A stretch of DNA of 64,000 nucleotides from an uncultured Clostridia bacterium (GTDB taxonomy: Bacteria; Bacillota; Clostridia; Christensenellales; CAG-314), in NCBI GenBank assembly GCA_944336125.1, contig CALVLA010000003.1, forward strand, positions 87,432-151,431, read 5' to 3'. This document shows, piece after piece, positions 1 through 8,933 of the stretch. Under the pieces are notes generated by a model. The model did no database searches, had not been told where the DNA came from, and worked only from the letters and a program-made list of their open reading frames with translations. Each line of letters begins with the position of its first letter. Position 1 is the stretch's first letter. The translations under genes and the position numbers were made by a program.

Positions 1-395
1 TCAAGTACGCTATGTCGCACAGTGTGTTCTCAATAATTGTCAGCGTAGCTATACTTGCTTCCGCCTGCCTCAGCGTTTACTTCATATCTTCCGATATGAT
101 CATAAGGGAAATCACTCTCATGATAGGCAGAGGCTCTATTTTGAGCGGCATACTTGTTATCTTTGTCGTACCTTCAATTTTGCTTGTCATTGACGGAATA
201 GGTTTCAAACGGCATCGCTCGCTTCCTCCTGCAGGCGGTCAGCCGCAGCTTGTTTCCGGTCTTTCCGAAGATTCACAGTCGGAAATATCCAAAATCGAAG
301 CAAATGATTCTGAAATAAACGATAAAATCGACTATTCGGTGAAAGACGACTGCTCTTCCGATTCGGATTCGTCTTCATTTACTCCTTCTCCTTAA
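1..395 (+). CDS. MMPL/RND-type membrane transporter, C-terminal end (5' truncated by window edge)
   Basis: The reading frame is open from the first base, so only the C-terminus is present. Two hydrophobic helices are followed by a segment of the form REITLMIGRGSILSG and then VVPSILLVID, which resembles the last transmembrane helices of MMPL/RND-superfamily exporters. The helices are followed by a roughly 55-residue polar tail rich in Ser, Asp and Glu, probably a disordered cytoplasmic end. A strong terminator follows. The substrate cannot be inferred, because the family includes lipid and drug exporters and the pore domains lie outside the window. Confidence 0.6.
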   Translation, partial: KYAMSHSVFSIIVSVAILASACLSVYFISSDMIIREITLMIGRGSILSGILVIFVVPSILLVIDGIGFKRHRSLPPAGGQPQLVSGLSEDSQSEISKIEANDSEINDKIDYSVKDDCSSDSDSSSFTPSP

Positions 396-413
396 TTTAA
401 GTCGATTTTGGTT

Positions 414-446
414 AAACGCCTGCAAAAGCAGGCGTTTTTCTTTTTG
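414..446 (+). terminator. Intrinsic terminator after the MMPL-type gene
   Basis: A 10-bp perfect stem (AAACGCCTGC/GCAGGCGTTT, 414-423 and 428-437) with an AAAA loop is followed by a T-rich tract. Confidence 0.95.
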
Positions 447-462
447 GCTTTTTCATTTGTAT

Positions 463-491
463 TTGACAACTGTTTAGCTTTGTTTTACAAT
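463..491 (+). promoter_or_regulatory. Promoter of metY-metA
   Basis: TTGACA (463-468), a 17-base spacer and TACAAT (486-491). The expected transcript start is near 498, about 23 bases before the ATG. That leaves no room for a SAM riboswitch or T-box leader. Confidence 0.85.
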
Positions 492-520
492 TTTAAAATA
501 CAATCATAATGGAGGAGTTT

Positions 521-1789
521 ATGAAAATCGAAACTATTTGCGTGCAGGGCGGTTATGACCCTAAAAGCGGAGATGCCCGTACTTTGCCGCTTTATCAAAG
601 CACTACTTACTACTACAAAACTCCCGAAGAGTTGGCTCATCTTTTCGACGTGCCTAAAGACGGACACATTTATTCGCGTATCAGCAATCCTACAACCAAT
701 GCTTTCGAAGAAAAAATAGCTATGCTCGAAGGGGGCGTCGGCGCTATGGCCACCGCGTCGGGTATGTCCGCTGTTATGGCTGCCGTTATGAACGTGGCGC
801 ACAAAGGCGACAACATCATTTCGCTTTCGTCTATTTACGGCGGTACTTTCAATCTTTTCAAAATTACTTTGCCTAAATTCGGCGTAAACACTAAATTTAT
901 TACCGACGACATGACTGACGAACAAATCGAAAGTCTTATCGACGAAAATACAAAAGCTATATTTGCCGAAACAATCGCAAATCCTGCGATGATTGTCTGC
1001 GACTTCGACAGATATGCAAAAATTTGCAAAAAGCACGGTATCTTGTTCATCGTCGACAATACTTTGGCAACTCCGTGCCTCGTCAGACCTTTCGAACACG
1101 GCGCAAACGTCATCGTTCACTCAACTACAAAATATCTTGACGGACACGCTTCCTGCGTCGGAGGTATGATCGTAGACGGAGGAAACTTCAACTTCAGGGG
1201 AAATCCTCGTTACCAAGAGTTTTACACTCCTGACGCAAGCTATCACGACGTAATTTACGTTGACGAGGGCGGAAGCGCGGCTTATATTCTTAAAGCGCGC
1301 ATGCAGTACATGAGGGACATGGGTCTTTCGCCAAGTCCGTTTAACACCTGGTTCACCAATATCGGTACCGAAACTTTGCACCTGCGTATGGAGCGCACAA
1401 GTCAAAACGCTTTGGCTCTTGCAAAACTTCTCAAAAGCCACAAAAACGTGGAGTGGGTTTTGTATCCGGGGCTTGAAGACGACAAATTTCACGACATCGC
1501 CGTTAAGTACTACAAAGGCGGTTTCGGCGGTATGCTTGTTTTCGGCGTAAAGGGCGGAAGAAGCAATGCCGAAAAATTCATCAAAAATCTCAACCTTATC
1601 AAACAGGTTACTCACATTGCCGACGTCAGAAGCTGCGTTTTGCACCCTGCTTCGACTACGCACAGACAGCTTTCCGACGCCGACCTTATCAATGCGGGCA
1701 TTACCCCTAACATGGTAAGGCTTTCTGTCGGTATCGAAAACATCGACGACCTTTCAAAAGACGTTTCAGACGCTTTGGACAACATTTAA
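521..1789 (+). CDS. metY: O-acetylhomoserine sulfhydrylase (O-acetylhomoserine aminocarboxypropyltransferase)
   Basis: A 422-residue PLP enzyme of the Cys/Met-metabolism family. The family converts O-acetylhomoserine plus sulfide (or methanethiol) to homocysteine (or methionine) in the cytoplasm. Visible signatures are YSRISNPTTNAFEEKIAMLEG, the substrate-loop GMSAVMA segment, and STTKYLDGH with the Schiff-base lysine at about K204. The start is the ATG at 521, five bases after GGAGG (511-515); an in-frame ATG at 509 lies inside the ribosome-binding site and is less likely. The next gene makes the O-acetylhomoserine substrate, and the two share a promoter and are 9 bases apart. MetY is preferred over MetB or MetC because of length and this pairing. 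Confidence 0.93.
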   Translation: MKIETICVQGGYDPKSGDARTLPLYQSTTYYYKTPEELAHLFDVPKDGHIYSRISNPTTNAFEEKIAMLEGGVGAMATASGMSAVMAAVMNVAHKGDNIISLSSIYGGTFNLFKITLPKFGVNTKFITDDMTDEQIESLIDENTKAIFAETIANPAMIVCDFDRYAKICKKHGILFIVDNTLATPCLVRPFEHGANVIVHSTTKYLDGHASCVGGMIVDGGNFNFRGNPRYQEFYTPDASYHDVIYVDEGGSAAYILKARMQYMRDMGLSPSPFNTWFTNIGTETLHLRMERTSQNALALAKLLKSHKNVEWVLYPGLEDDKFHDIAVKYYKGGFGGMLVFGVKGGRSNAEKFIKNLNLIKQVTHIADVRSCVLHPASTTHRQLSDADLINAGITPNMVRLSVGIENIDDLSKDVSDALDNI

Positions 1790-1798
1790 GGAGCAAAA

Positions 1799-2719
1799 AT
1801 GCCAATAGTAATTCAAAAAGATTTGCCGGCTTTCGACGTTCTCACCAAGGAAAACATCTTCGTTATGCCAACCAACAGGGCTTTGACGCAGGATATCCGT
1901 CCGCTTGAAATTGCCATAGTAAATCTTATGCCTACAAAAATCGAGACCGAAACGCAGCTTTTGCGTCTGCTGGGTAACACGCCGCTTCAGGTAAACATTA
2001 CCCTTATTAACACCGCAAGTTACAAAAGCAGGCACGTTTCGGAAAACCATATGTCAAAGTTTTACAAAAGCTTCGACGAGGTCAAAAACAACAAGTTCGA
2101 CGGTATGATCGTTACCGGCGCACCTGTCGAAACTATGAATTTTGAGGACATAGATTACTGGGAAGAGCTTACTCAGATTATGGATTATGCCAAAAAGAAC
2201 ATAACTACCACCATTTACATCTGCTGGGGGGCTCAGGCTGCGTTGTATCATTTTTACGGCATAGATAAAATTCCTCTGCCTAAAAAAATGTTCGGCATTT
2301 TTCCTACCGTGGCTTTGCAGCACAACGAACTTTTGACAAAAGGCTTGAGCGACGTGTTTTATATTCCTCATTCGAGGCATACCGCTCTTAACGAAAAAGA
2401 ACTTTACAAGCATCCCGAACTCGTCGTTCTCGCAAAAAGCGACGAAGCAGGCGCGTCGATAATCAAATCAACCGACAACAGAAACATCTTTATTACGGGA
2501 CACGTCGAGTATGACAGGGATACCCTTAAAAACGAGTATTTCCGCGACCTTAACAAGGGACTTGAAATCGAATCCCCTAAAAATTATTTCACCGACAACA
2601 AGTGCGAAAAGGTCAATATGAGCTGGACCAGCACCGCCAGTATCCTTTTCAGCAACTGGCTCAACTACTACGTTTATCAGATTACGCCTTACGATATCGA
2701 CGAAATCAACAACGATTAA
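1799..2719 (+). CDS. metA: Homoserine O-acetyltransferase, MetA type
   Basis: A 306-residue protein of the MetA (homoserine O-acyltransferase) family, which activates homoserine for methionine synthesis. Key residues fall at the same positions as in characterised homologues: nucleophile C142 in ICWGAQ, then H235 and E237 in TGHVEY. Position 111 is Glu (TGAPVE). In this family Glu-111 goes with acetyl-CoA use and Gly-111 with succinyl-CoA use, so the product is inferred to be O-acetylhomoserine, matching the upstream MetY. It ends just before a terminator. Annotations as 'homoserine O-succinyltransferase' by family name alone would be wrong here. Confidence 0.95.
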   Translation: MPIVIQKDLPAFDVLTKENIFVMPTNRALTQDIRPLEIAIVNLMPTKIETETQLLRLLGNTPLQVNITLINTASYKSRHVSENHMSKFYKSFDEVKNNKFDGMIVTGAPVETMNFEDIDYWEELTQIMDYAKKNITTTIYICWGAQAALYHFYGIDKIPLPKKMFGIFPTVALQHNELLTKGLSDVFYIPHSRHTALNEKELYKHPELVVLAKSDEAGASIIKSTDNRNIFITGHVEYDRDTLKNEYFRDLNKGLEIESPKNYFTDNKCEKVNMSWTSTASILFSNWLNYYVYQITPYDIDEINND

Positions 2720-2723
2720 AATA

Positions 2724-2747
2724 AACACCGCTTGCGGTGTTTTTTTA
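2724..2747 (+). terminator. Intrinsic terminator after metA
   Basis: Stem ACACCGC/GCGGTGT (2725-2731, 2734-2740) with a very tight TT loop, followed by a run of seven Ts. Confidence 0.85.
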
Positions 2748-2760
2748 TTGAAAATTTATA

Positions 2761-2789
2761 TTGACTTTAATCACTTCAAATGTTAATAT
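2761..2789 (+). promoter_or_regulatory. Promoter of rubrerythrin gene
   Basis: TTGACT (2761-2766), a 17-base spacer and TAATAT (2784-2789), with an extended -10 TG at 2781-2782. A weak inverted repeat with 5-bp arms ATGTT/AACAT (2780-2800) overlaps the -10 and could be an operator. The AT richness makes chance likely, and it does not match a PerR box. Confidence 0.8.
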
Positions 2790-2822
2790 TCTTAAAACAT
2801 AATCATCTAGGAGGTTATTATT

Positions 2823-3356
2823 ATGGAACTTAAAGGCAGCAAAACCGAAAAAAACCTTATGACGGCTTTTTCCGGAGAATCGCAGGCAAGAAACAAATAT
2901 AACTATTACGCTTCTAAAGCTAAAAAAGACGGCTTTGAACAAATTGCCGCTATTTTCAGCGAAACAGCCGACAACGAAAAAGAACACGCTAAACTTTGGT
3001 TTAAATACTTCCACGGTATCGGCGATACTTTGGAAAACCTTTTGGACGCTGCGGCAGGCGAAAACTACGAATGGTCCGACATGTACAAACAGTTTGCAAT
3101 CGAAGCAAGAGAAGAAGGCTTTGTTGAAATTGCCGAACAGTTTGAAGGCGTAGCGGCTATCGAAAAACAACACGAGGAAAGATACCGCGCTTTGGCTAAA
3201 AACATCAAGGAAGCAAAAGTTTTTGCTAAAGACGGCGACATCATGTGGATTTGCCGCAACTGCGGACACGTTCACGTAGGCAAAACCGCTCCTGAAACTT
3301 GCCCTGTTTGCAAACATCCTCAGGCTTACTTCGAAGAAAGGAAAATCAACTACTGA
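2823..3356 (+). CDS. rbr: Rubrerythrin
   Basis: 177 residues, the usual size. The N-terminal four-helix ferritin-like domain carries the diiron ligands (Glu in [16 protein letters not shown], and [14 protein letters not shown]). The C-terminal rubredoxin-like domain has two CxxC pairs (CRNCGH and CPVCKH) for one iron. The family reduces hydrogen peroxide in anaerobes using electrons from NADH or rubredoxin. AGGAGG lies at 2809-2814, eight bases before the ATG. The next gene begins in the overlapping TGATG, so the two are translationally coupled. Confidence 0.97.
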   Translation: MELKGSKTEKNLMTAFSGESQARNKYNYYASKAKKDGFEQIAAIFSETADNEKEHAKLWFKYFHGIGDTLENLLDAAAGENYEWSDMYKQFAIEAREEGFVEIAEQFEGVAAIEKQHEERYRALAKNIKEAKVFAKDGDIMWICRNCGHVHVGKTAPETCPVCKHPQAYFEERKINY

Positions 3357-3637
3357 TGGAAAACAAAAACGCCTTGAATTTGTCTCCCGAACAAGTAGCG
3401 GAACTCAGAAAAATGGTTGTTCTGGCTAAACGCGTGAGGGCGGTGTTTTTGCTGTGCCTTGTAGTAGGTACGGTTATCAGCATCGTTGCGGCGTTTTTGG
3501 GAGAGTCGACCGCCAAGTTTGCTTTGTATATGACAGGTCTCGGGATTTATCTCGTAGCCGTCATTTGTGCGGTGATTTTGTTTTGGAACATAAGGCGTAT
3601 CAAAGCTTTTTGCCAAAAGGCAGGAATTAAAATGTAA
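3356..3637 (+). CDS. Small two-helix membrane protein of unknown function
   Basis: 93 residues, not recognised as a named family. A polar N-terminus of about 25 residues is followed by two hydrophobic helices (about 29-50 and 57-78) and a short basic end (RRIKAFCQKAGIKM). The ATG overlaps the rubrerythrin stop by one base (TGATG) and there is no strong ribosome-binding site of its own, so translation is probably coupled to rubrerythrin. A link to oxidative stress is inferred from position only. Confidence 0.75.
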   Translation: MENKNALNLSPEQVAELRKMVVLAKRVRAVFLLCLVVGTVISIVAAFLGESTAKFALYMTGLGIYLVAVICAVILFWNIRRIKAFCQKAGIKM

Positions 3638-3645
3638 TTTTCAAT

Positions 3646-3673
3646 CGACCGGTTTCAGCCGGTCGTTTGATTT
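3646..3673 (+). terminator. Hairpin/terminator after the small membrane protein
   Basis: Stem CGACCGG/CCGGTCG (3646-3652, 3659-3665) with a six-base loop and an interrupted T tract. It lies only nine bases before the Nudix ATG, so it may act as a partial terminator or as an mRNA end-processing hairpin. Confidence 0.65.
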
Positions 3674-3681
3674 GGTGGGAT

Positions 3682-4212
3682 ATGAAGGAAACTACTAAAA
3701 AAACAAATTATATTTACAAGGGAAAAATCATAAACGTCAGGTGCGACGACATACTTCTCGCTGACGGGAAGGAACGCACGCGCGAGGTGGTGGAACACCG
3801 CGGCGGCGTATGCATTGTGCCTGTCGACGAAAACGGAAACATAATTCTCGTACGTCAGTTCAGGTATCCTTTTCAGGAAGAAGTGCTTGAAATTCCCGCA
3901 GGAAAACGCGAGGAGGGGGAAGACCCGTTTGAAACGGCAAAACGTGAGCTTTCGGAGGAAACGGGCTGCTCGGCAGGTAAATACGATTATCTCGGCAGCT
4001 ATCTCGCAACTCCCGGCTACTGCAACGAAAAATTTTACATCTACCTTGCGAGGGAACTGACTTACCACAAGCAGCACCTAGACGAGGGAGAGTTCGTGGA
4101 CGTAGTCAAAATGCCTTTTGAACAGGCTGTTGACATGATTTACGAAAACCGGCTTAACGACGGCAAATCAGTCATAGGTATTCTCGTTGCCAAAAATCTT
4201 TTGAAACTTTAA
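3682..4212 (+). CDS. Nudix hydrolase, ADP-ribose pyrophosphatase-like
   Basis: 176 residues. The full Nudix box GX5EX7REUXEEXGU is present, from GKREEGEDPF through RELSEETGC (about residues 75-97). The N-terminal layout (YKGKIINVRCDDILLADGK, then the HRGGV strand) and the PGYCNEKFYIYLA segment match the ADP-ribose pyrophosphatase (NudF-like) group, which splits ADP-ribose into AMP and ribose 5-phosphate. The ATG at 3682 is preferred over an in-frame TTG at 3667 because the family usually begins a few residues before the conserved YxGK strand. A GGTGGGA purine run precedes it closely. Substrate is inferred from family. Confidence 0.88.
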   Translation: MKETTKKTNYIYKGKIINVRCDDILLADGKERTREVVEHRGGVCIVPVDENGNIILVRQFRYPFQEEVLEIPAGKREEGEDPFETAKRELSEETGCSAGKYDYLGSYLATPGYCNEKFYIYLARELTYHKQHLDEGEFVDVVKMPFEQAVDMIYENRLNDGKSVIGILVAKNLLKL

Positions 4213-4216
4213 TTTG

Positions 4217-4246
4217 AGCCCGCTTTGAGCGGGCTTTATTTTTTTT
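4217..4246 (+). terminator. Intrinsic terminator after the Nudix gene
   Basis: Stem AGCCCGC/GCGGGCT (4217-4223, 4229-4235), loop TTTGA, then a T-rich tail. Confidence 0.95.
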
Positions 4247-4358
4247 CTTTAAGCGACTTTTTTTTGCAAAAATCGACGTGTTTAAACAGTTAAAATTTTG
4301 TGTAAATTGTTGGTAAAAATTGCCGTTTTATTTCAAAACACTCTATGCAACGTGTTTT

Positions 4359-4372
4359 TTTTGTGATAAAAT
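4359..4372 (+). promoter_or_regulatory. Probable extended -10 promoter of the glycogen operon
   Basis: TGATAAAAT (4364-4372) gives an extended -10 element with no convincing -35 box 17 bases upstream. The 14 bases 4359-4372 are identical to 39346-39359. The expected start near 4379 leaves a leader of about 27 bases with AAGGAG before the ATG. The rest of 4247-4358 is AT-rich and shows no other element. Confidence 0.55.
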
Positions 4373-4405
4373 AAACAATAAAGATTTTTATAAAAGGAGT
4401 AATAT

Positions 4406-6064
4406 ATGGATTTCAAACAAAGATATCTGTTGTGGTGTGAAAAAGTCGATGACAAAGCCATCAAAGACCAACTTTTGGCTATGAAAGACGACGAAAACAA
4501 AATTCAGGACTGCTTCTTCAAAGACCTCGAATTCGGTACCGCCGGACAAAGAGGTATTCTCGGTGCCGGCACTAACTGTCTTAATATTTACACCGTCGGC
4601 AAAACTACGCAGGGCTTGGCAGATTATCTTTCGGCTATCGGAGGGAAAAAAGTTTTCATCAGTTATGACAGCCGCATAAATTCGCAGCTTTTCGCAAAAA
4701 CAGCCGCTTCGGTTTTCGCTCAAAACGGAATAAAAGTGTTTTTGACGCAAGAACTGCAGCCTACTCCTTTCGTGTCCTTCGGTACGCGTGAACTCGGTTG
4801 CGACGCAGGCGTCATGATTACCGCAAGCCACAACCCGAGCAAGTTTAACGGCTACAAAGTTTACGGCTCCGACGGCTGCCAGATTACCGACGAGGCGGCT
4901 GCCGCCGTTACCGCGGCAATCGACAAAGTAGACGCTTTCGAAGTTAAAAAAGCCGACTTTGACGAAGCTTTGAAAAAAGGCGACATTTCATACGTAGGCA
5001 AGGAAGTTTACGACAGCTTTTTCGCACGCGTCAAAAAACAGCATTTAAACGACTGCACCGACATAAAAGTAGTGTACAGCCCTTTGAACGGAACTGGCTG
5101 GAAATTCGTGCCTGAAATTTTGAAGGAAATCGGGGTGAAAAACTTGGTCATTGTGGACGAACAGTATTGCCCTGACGGAAACTTCCCGACTTGCCCTTAC
5201 CCTAACCCTGAAAAGAAAGAGGCTCTTTCGCTTGGGTTGGAATATGCTAAAAAACACGATGCCGATTTGTTTATCGCGACAGACCCTGACGCCGACAGAG
5301 TGGGCGTCGCGGTCAGACACAACGGAAATTATCAGATACTTACCGGAAACGAAATGGGACTTTGCCTCATGAGTTACGTTTTGGAATGCAGAAAAAACAA
5401 CGGTACGCTTCCTGAACACCCTGTTACCGTAAAAACAATCGTTACCACAAACCTTGCCACCAAAATTGCCGAAAAATATGGCGCCGAAATGAGGAACGTC
5501 CTTACCGGCTTCAAATACATAGGCGACCAGATGAACAGGCTTGCGGCAGAGGGAAGAATTGACGACTTCGTTTTGGGCTTTGAGGAAAGCTGCGGTTACC
5601 TTGTGGGCGACCACGCGAGAGACAAGGACGCGGTGGTTGCAAGCATGATTCTCGTAGAGTGCGCTGACATGCTCAAACGCCAAGGCAAAACGCTTGTGGA
5701 CAAACTCAACGAAATTTACGCCGAGTTCGGAAGATATTCGCACAAACTTGTTTCCAAAGAGTTTGCGGGTGCGAGCGGCGCCGCTAAAATGAAGGAACTG
5801 TTGACTTCTTTCAGAAATTCGAGTTTCGACGAGGTGGGGGGCAAAAAGGTTTTGGAAAAAATCGACCTTCTCGGCAAAAACGTTTTGGGACTTCCTAGCT
5901 CAAACGTAATTATGCTCAACCTTTCGGACAACGCTCAGCTTATCGTAAGGCCTAGCGGTACCGAACCTCTCATCAAGTTTTACATGACTGCGGCGGAAAG
6001 CGATGACAAAAACGCCGTTACTTTTGAAAAAATGACACAGTTTATCGATAAAATTTTCGCGTGA
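4406..6064 (+). CDS. pgm: Phosphoglucomutase (alpha-D-phosphohexomutase family)
   Basis: 552 residues, slightly shorter than the Bacillus PgcA-type enzymes. Motifs in order: FGTAGQRG near residue 43, the phosphoserine loop TASHNPSKFNGYK (about 138-150), the metal-binding loop DPDADRVG (about 293-300), the sugar-binding GFEESCGYL and the phosphate-binding RPSGTEPLIKF near the C-terminus. The reaction is glucose 1-phosphate to and from glucose 6-phosphate. As the first gene of the glycogen run it connects glycogen synthesis and phosphorolysis with glycolysis via the following pgi. Phosphomannomutase activity is a possible side role. Confidence 0.93.
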   Translation: MDFKQRYLLWCEKVDDKAIKDQLLAMKDDENKIQDCFFKDLEFGTAGQRGILGAGTNCLNIYTVGKTTQGLADYLSAIGGKKVFISYDSRINSQLFAKTAASVFAQNGIKVFLTQELQPTPFVSFGTRELGCDAGVMITASHNPSKFNGYKVYGSDGCQITDEAAAAVTAAIDKVDAFEVKKADFDEALKKGDISYVGKEVYDSFFARVKKQHLNDCTDIKVVYSPLNGTGWKFVPEILKEIGVKNLVIVDEQYCPDGNFPTCPYPNPEKKEALSLGLEYAKKHDADLFIATDPDADRVGVAVRHNGNYQILTGNEMGLCLMSYVLECRKNNGTLPEHPVTVKTIVTTNLATKIAEKYGAEMRNVLTGFKYIGDQMNRLAAEGRIDDFVLGFEESCGYLVGDHARDKDAVVASMILVECADMLKRQGKTLVDKLNEIYAEFGRYSHKLVSKEFAGASGAAKMKELLTSFRNSSFDEVGGKKVLEKIDLLGKNVLGLPSSNVIMLNLSDNAQLIVRPSGTEPLIKFYMTAAESDDKNAVTFEKMTQFIDKIFA

Positions 6065-6077
6065 ACGGGGGATCAAA

Positions 6078-7478
6078 ATGAAAAAAGTTTTGACATTTGA
6101 TTTTAACAACATGATGGCGGACGCAATAGGAAAACACGGTTTTTCCGACGGCGATATCGACGCAATAAAACAAAAGGCGGCTGACGCCCACAAAAAAGTC
6201 ATGTCCGAAGCGGGACAAGGCTGGCAGGGCTGGATGAATTTGCCTTACAACCAAAACGAAATTGCCGACGACATCATCGAGTGCGCAAAGGGTGTGCGTG
6301 AAAAATTCGACGCTTTTGTCGTACTCGGAATAGGCGGCTCGGCGCTTGGTCCTTCGGCGGTATTCAACGCGTTGAAACATTTGCGTTACAACGATTTGCC
6401 TAAGGAGAAACGAGGCGGCCCTAAGTTTTACGTAGAGGATAACGTGGATCCTGAAAGGATGGCTTCGCTTTTTGACGTAATCGACGCGGAAAAAACCATG
6501 TTCAACGTAATCACCAAAAGCGGCGCGACAAGCGAAACGATGAGCCAGTTTTTGATTATCTACGACCTTTTGAAACAAAAACTCGGAGATAAAGCTGCAA
6601 GTCATATTATCGCAACCACCGACGAGAAAAAAGGCAACCTCATCAAAATAGCAAAGACGGAAGGTTTCAAAACATATTTCATTCCTGACGGAGTAGGCGG
6701 AAGGTTCAGCGAGCTTTGTCCTGTCGGACTTTTGCCTGCCGCGGTTTTGGGCATTGACATAAAAGCAATGCTTGAAGGAGCAAAAGACATGGACGAATTG
6801 TGCAAATCAGACGATTTGTCGCAAAACCCTGCGCTTATGTCGGCGGCACTGCAATTTATGTCTATGGAAAGAGGCAAAAACATTTCGGTAATGATGCCTT
6901 ACGCAGACAGTCTCAGGCTTATTTCCGACTGGTATTGCCAGCTTTGGGCGGAAAGCCTCGGCAAAAATGTCGACAACGACGGCAACCAAGTGTTTGTTGG
7001 TCAAACCCCGGTAAAAGCGCTGGGAGTTACCGACCAGCACAGTCAGGTGCAGCTTTACACCGAAGGTCCTTTTGACAAAGTGGTGACCTTAATCGGTGTG
7101 GAAAACTTCAGGAGCGAAGTGAAAATTCCTTACGGTTTCGACGAGCTTCCTGACGTGAATTTCCTTTGCGGCAGCACAATGAACAAACTCATCAACACCG
7201 AGCTTGACGCTACCGAATACGCTCTCATGAAAGCGGGACGTCCTAACTATCGCATTTCTATTTCAAAAGTGGACGAATACTCACTCGGTCAGCTGCTTTA
7301 CTGCTTTATGCTGCAGACGGCTTACTGCGGAGCTATGCTCAACATCAACACTTACAACCAGCCCGGCGTAGAGGAAGGCAAAAATGCCACTTACGCAATG
7401 TTCGGCAAAAAAGGCTACGAAGCAAAAAAAGCGGAACTCGATTCCGCGCCCGCTAAAAACCAAAAATACGTCATCTGA
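6078..7478 (+). CDS. pgi: Glucose-6-phosphate isomerase
   Basis: 466 residues, within the short bacterial GPI class. Visible are the SIS-fold phosphate-binding segments LGIGGSALGPSAV and ITKSGATSET, the catalytic Glu in QLWAESLGKN, the His in TDQHSQVQ and the Lys/Glu region SKVDEYSLGQLLY. It converts glucose 6-phosphate to fructose 6-phosphate in the cytoplasm. GGGGATC precedes the ATG, 13 bases after pgm, so it is co-transcribed. Placement next to pgm lets glucose 1-phosphate from glycogen enter glycolysis. Confidence 0.95.
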   Translation: MKKVLTFDFNNMMADAIGKHGFSDGDIDAIKQKAADAHKKVMSEAGQGWQGWMNLPYNQNEIADDIIECAKGVREKFDAFVVLGIGGSALGPSAVFNALKHLRYNDLPKEKRGGPKFYVEDNVDPERMASLFDVIDAEKTMFNVITKSGATSETMSQFLIIYDLLKQKLGDKAASHIIATTDEKKGNLIKIAKTEGFKTYFIPDGVGGRFSELCPVGLLPAAVLGIDIKAMLEGAKDMDELCKSDDLSQNPALMSAALQFMSMERGKNISVMMPYADSLRLISDWYCQLWAESLGKNVDNDGNQVFVGQTPVKALGVTDQHSQVQLYTEGPFDKVVTLIGVENFRSEVKIPYGFDELPDVNFLCGSTMNKLINTELDATEYALMKAGRPNYRISISKVDEYSLGQLLYCFMLQTAYCGAMLNINTYNQPGVEEGKNATYAMFGKKGYEAKKAELDSAPAKNQKYVI

Positions 7479-7486
7479 GGGATTTT

Positions 7487-8929
7487 ATGAAAAAAGGCAG
7501 CGGTGTTTTGCTTCATCTCTCTTCTTTACCGGGGTACGGCATAGGCGGTTTCGGAAAACATGCTTTTAAGTTTTGCGATTTGCTTAAACGCGCCGGGTTT
7601 ACGTACTGGCAGATTTTGCCGCTCAACCCTACGTCGCCCGGTTGCGGAAACTCTCCGTATTCTTCAATTTCGCTTTTTGCGGGAAATCCGTATTTTCTCG
7701 ATTTGGATTTTTTCGTGCAAAACGGAATGCTTGACCAAAGCGATTTGAACATTCAAAACGGCGAGTTTGTAAACTATGACGAAGTCGATAGTCACAGAAA
7801 AAGCGTTTTGAAAAAGGCTTTTTCGCGTTGCGACGAAAAGACTTTGAAAAAAATCAGGCAGTTTGCAAAAAACAATCCTTACATAAAAAAATACGCCTTG
7901 TTTCAGGCGGCAAAAGACAAGTTTAACTCGCCATGGTACGAGTGGCCTGAAAAACTTGCAAATTTTGACGAAAACGAGGTCAAAAATTTCGAAAAAGAAA
8001 ATTCGGCTCAAATAACACTTTATCTTTTTGAGCAGTATTTCTTTTTCAAACAGGCGGCAGAACTAAAAAAATACGCAAAATCAAAGGGAATTCGGATAAT
8101 AGGCGATTTTCCCGTTTACGCTTCCTTTGACAGCGCGGACGTGTGGGCTGACAGAAATTTGTTTGACGTCAAAGGTTTTAAGCCTAAAAACGTCGCGGGA
8201 GTGCCTCCCGATTACTTCTCCCAAGAGGGGCAGCTTTGGGGAAATCCCGTGTTCGACATTGCGGAACACAAAAAAAACGGCTACGACTGGATGAAAGAAC
8301 GTTTCCGCTATGCCCTCAAAACATGCGACGTTTTGCGCGTCGATCATTTCAGAGGTTATCACGAATTTTGGGCTGTACCTTACGGCGAAAAAACAGCCAA
8401 AAACGGAAAGTGGAAAAGAGGCTTCGGCAAAAAAATGTTTGACGCCGTGCTTGAAAGCACAGACGCGCAGATTATCGCGGAGGACCTCGGTATAATTACC
8501 AATGAGGTAACCTCCCTCAAAGACAAGCTGGGCTTTCCCGGTATGAACATTTTGCAGTTTGCTTTCGACAGTTTTGACTGCAAGTATTTGACTAAAAATC
8601 ACGCCAAAAACAGCGTCAGCTACATCGGTACTCACGACAACGACACCCTTGTCGGATGGCTGGAAAAACTCACTCCTTGCCAAAAACACAACGTAGAGGA
8701 AATAGTGGGGTACGACGGCGATTACAAAATATTTTTCGACGAGCTTTTCAAAAGCAAAAGCGATGTCGTGATACTTTGCATGCAGGATATTTTGGGTTTA
8801 AACTCCCTTTATCGTATGAACACGCCGTCGGTGCCTTTCGGCAACTGGGCGTACGAAATGAAAGAAAACGAGTTTGACGACGAAAAAATCAATTTTTTTG
8901 CTCAATTAAACAAAAAATACGGAAGGTGA
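7487..8929 (+). CDS. malQ: 4-alpha-glucanotransferase (GH77)
   Basis: 480 residues, typical GH77 length. The N-terminus has the family signature RxSGVLLHxSSLPGxxGIG and PLNPTSPGCGNSPY. Catalytic residues are visible as the nucleophile Asp in LRVDHFRGY, the acid Glu in AEDLG and the third Asp in THDNDT. It transfers alpha-1,4-glucan segments and releases glucose, disproportionating the short maltodextrins that glycogen phosphorylase leaves. The start ATG follows GAGGGAT. It lies nine bases after pgi and four before glgB. Confidence 0.94.
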   Translation: MKKGSGVLLHLSSLPGYGIGGFGKHAFKFCDLLKRAGFTYWQILPLNPTSPGCGNSPYSSISLFAGNPYFLDLDFFVQNGMLDQSDLNIQNGEFVNYDEVDSHRKSVLKKAFSRCDEKTLKKIRQFAKNNPYIKKYALFQAAKDKFNSPWYEWPEKLANFDENEVKNFEKENSAQITLYLFEQYFFFKQAAELKKYAKSKGIRIIGDFPVYASFDSADVWADRNLFDVKGFKPKNVAGVPPDYFSQEGQLWGNPVFDIAEHKKNGYDWMKERFRYALKTCDVLRVDHFRGYHEFWAVPYGEKTAKNGKWKRGFGKKMFDAVLESTDAQIIAEDLGIITNEVTSLKDKLGFPGMNILQFAFDSFDCKYLTKNHAKNSVSYIGTHDNDTLVGWLEKLTPCQKHNVEEIVGYDGDYKIFFDELFKSKSDVVILCMQDILGLNSLYRMNTPSVPFGNWAYEMKENEFDDEKINFFAQLNKKYGR

Positions 8930-8933
8930 AAAA

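Noticed and set aside
485..1663. Long open frames opposite metY and many other genes
   Set aside because: They lie wholly within strongly conserved genes on the other strand, lack ribosome-binding sites and show no recognisable families; codon bias of the real genes leaves opposite frames open.
2780..2800. PerR-type operator at the rubrerythrin promoter
   Set aside because: The inverted repeat has only 5-bp AT-rich arms and does not match the PerR consensus.
3667..3681. TTG start at 3667 for the Nudix gene
   Set aside because: It adds five residues (MIWWD) not expected in the family and has no ribosome-binding site; the ATG at 3682 fits better.
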